Made by a program: the position numbers and the translations under genes | Shown here: piece by piece, positions 63,092-64,000 of the stretch | Numbering within the stretch: the first letter of the stretch is position 1 | How the letters are laid out: every line of letters begins with the position of its first letter | Assembly (NCBI RefSeq): GCF_030758345.1 | Contig: NZ_JAVAMO010000001.1 | Span: forward strand, 1,054,001 to 1,118,000 | Reading direction: 5' to 3' | Source of the DNA: Ruegeria discodermiae | GTDB lineage: Bacteria > Pseudomonadota > Alphaproteobacteria > Rhodobacterales > Rhodobacteraceae | Length of the DNA: 64,000 bases | Notes under the pieces: generated by a model | What the model was told of the DNA's origin: nothing | The model's input: only the letters and a program-made list of their open reading frames with translations | Databases searched by the model: none

Positions 63092-64000
63092 CTAGCCCGC
63101 CCGTGCCTTGGGCTGCGGGATCACATGCGTCAAGGCCGCCTCGACCAGTTCCGGCCCGGCCTCCTTGCGCGCCGCGCCTTCCGACAGATGCCGACGCCAC
63201 GCCCGCGCGCCGGGTCGCCCGGCAAAGAGGCCCAACATGTGGCGCGTGATCTGGTGCAGCCGCCCGCCCGCGCTCAGATGCGCCTCGATATAGGGCAACA
63301 TGGCGCGCACCACCTCGACCGGATCGCGCACATGGTCCCGCCCGAAAATGTCCTGATCCGCAGTGCACAGGATATCGGCAGGCTGATGATAGGCGGCGCG
63401 CCCGATCATCACACCGTCCAGCCCGGCCTCCAGATGCGTCTGCGCCTGAGCCAGTGAGGTGACGCCCCCATTGATCGAGATATGCAGGTTGGGAAACAGC
63501 CCTTTAGCCCGGTAGACCAGATCATAATCGAGCGGCGGAATATCCCGGTTCTCTTTCGGGCTGAGCCCCTGCAGCCAGGCCTTGCGCGCATGGATGGTCA
63601 CCCGCTCGCAGCCTGCCGCCACGATCTGCGCCAGAAACTCGGGCAGCACCTCTTCGGGGTCCTGATCGTCGACACCGATGCGGCATTTGACGGTGACATC
63701 CACATCCACCACCGCCCGCATCGCCGCCACACAGGCGGCAACCCGCGCCGGGTCTTTCATCAGCACCGCCCCAAACGTGCCCGATTGCACCCGGTCCGAG
63801 GGGCAACCGCAATTAAGGTTGATCTCATTATACCCCGCCGCCTGCCCCAACCGCGCGGCAGCGACCAGCTCCTGTGGGTCCGAGCCGCCCAACTGCAGGG
63901 CAACGGGGTGCTCTTCGGGGCTGAACTCCAGCAGGTGCAAGGCCCCACCTCGCACCAGCGCCGGCGCGGTGACCATTTCAGTATAAAGCAGCGCCTCGCG
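63092..64000 (-). CDS. dusA: tRNA-dihydrouridine(20/20a) synthase DusA, N-terminus cut
   Basis: The frame runs off the right edge; 302 residues are present. REALLYTEMVTAPALV at the visible start fits DusA. EINLNCGCPSDRVQSGTFG carries the catalytic Cys, VTIHARKAWLQGLSPKENRD is a DusA-type substrate loop, and ISINGGVTSLAQ the FMN-phosphate site. The enzyme reduces uridine 20 in tRNA with FMN and NADPH. About 30 N-terminal residues lie outside. Confidence 0.93.
   Translation of the reverse strand, partial: REALLYTEMVTAPALVRGGALHLLEFSPEEHPVALQLGGSDPQELVAAARLGQAAGYNEINLNCGCPSDRVQSGTFGAVLMKDPARVAACVAAMRAVVDVDVTVKCRIGVDDQDPEEVLPEFLAQIVAAGCERVTIHARKAWLQGLSPKENRDIPPLDYDLVYRAKGLFPNLHISINGGVTSLAQAQTHLEAGLDGVMIGRAAYHQPADILCTADQDIFGRDHVRDPVEVVRAMLPYIEAHLSAGGRLHQITRHMLGLFAGRPGARAWRRHLSEGAARKEAGPELVEAALTHVIPQPKARAG

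Overview
The window comes from a high-GC marine-type alphaproteobacterium, most likely of the Roseobacter group (Ruegeria-like). The inference rests on gene content and order: hom-glpX-recJ, rpoD next to dnaG, heterotetrameric soxBDAG sarcosine oxidase, two BCCT carriers, and dense ATGA/TGATG gene overlaps. No insertion sequences, phage genes, rRNA or CRISPR arrays were seen. One tRNA gene (Glu, UUC) is present.

Layout. 1-9379: stress and cofactor genes on the minus strand (pcm end, surE, ribE, ribD, nrdR, yjbQ). A three-gene plus-strand capsule block (KpsS-like, Wza-like lipoprotein, KpsC) sits between ribE and ribD, and a tandem pair of related small secreted proteins closes the region. 9490-16115: rpoD, dnaG, two small genes and an amino-acid dehydrogenase, all minus. 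16463-19348: a vWA/TadE/TadE-like cluster without pilus machinery. 19345-27980: housekeeping and redox genes (reductive-dehalogenase-like Fe-S protein, pirin, ABM monooxygenase, TetR regulator, hom, glpX, recJ, tRNA-Glu). 28244-29464: an unrecognised membrane-anchored coiled-coil protein ending in three ~78-residue repeats, each with a Cys pair.

30368-47645 is the accessory catabolic heart of the window. It holds a solute-binding protein and a BCCT carrier facing a clear creatinase. Next come a LysR regulator divergent from a six-gene operon (ketoglutarate-semialdehyde-type dehydrogenase, M19 dipeptidase-like protein, an unrecognised 562-residue protein, a DUF3726-like protein, a cyclic-imine-reductase-like enzyme and a second BCCT carrier), then an M20/M24/Asp-Glu-racemase operon divergent from a diaminopropionate-lyase-like PLP enzyme. 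Creatinase releases sarcosine and urea, and the soxB..DAG genes at 51833-57705 would oxidise that sarcosine, so the two halves plausibly cooperate.

47759-64000 is mixed: a 52-residue secreted peptide behind three spaced palindromes, rarD, a phosphoesterase whose 5' end carries the sodB terminator, a low-GC pair of secreted paralogs, the sox genes (split by a small opposite-strand gene), ccmI, ruvX, a ClbS-like gene with an FNR-type box, an SpoIIAA-like tandem protein, a PhyH-like dioxygenase, a TSUP permease and the truncated dusA. Function calls rest on remembered family motifs; no database search was possible.
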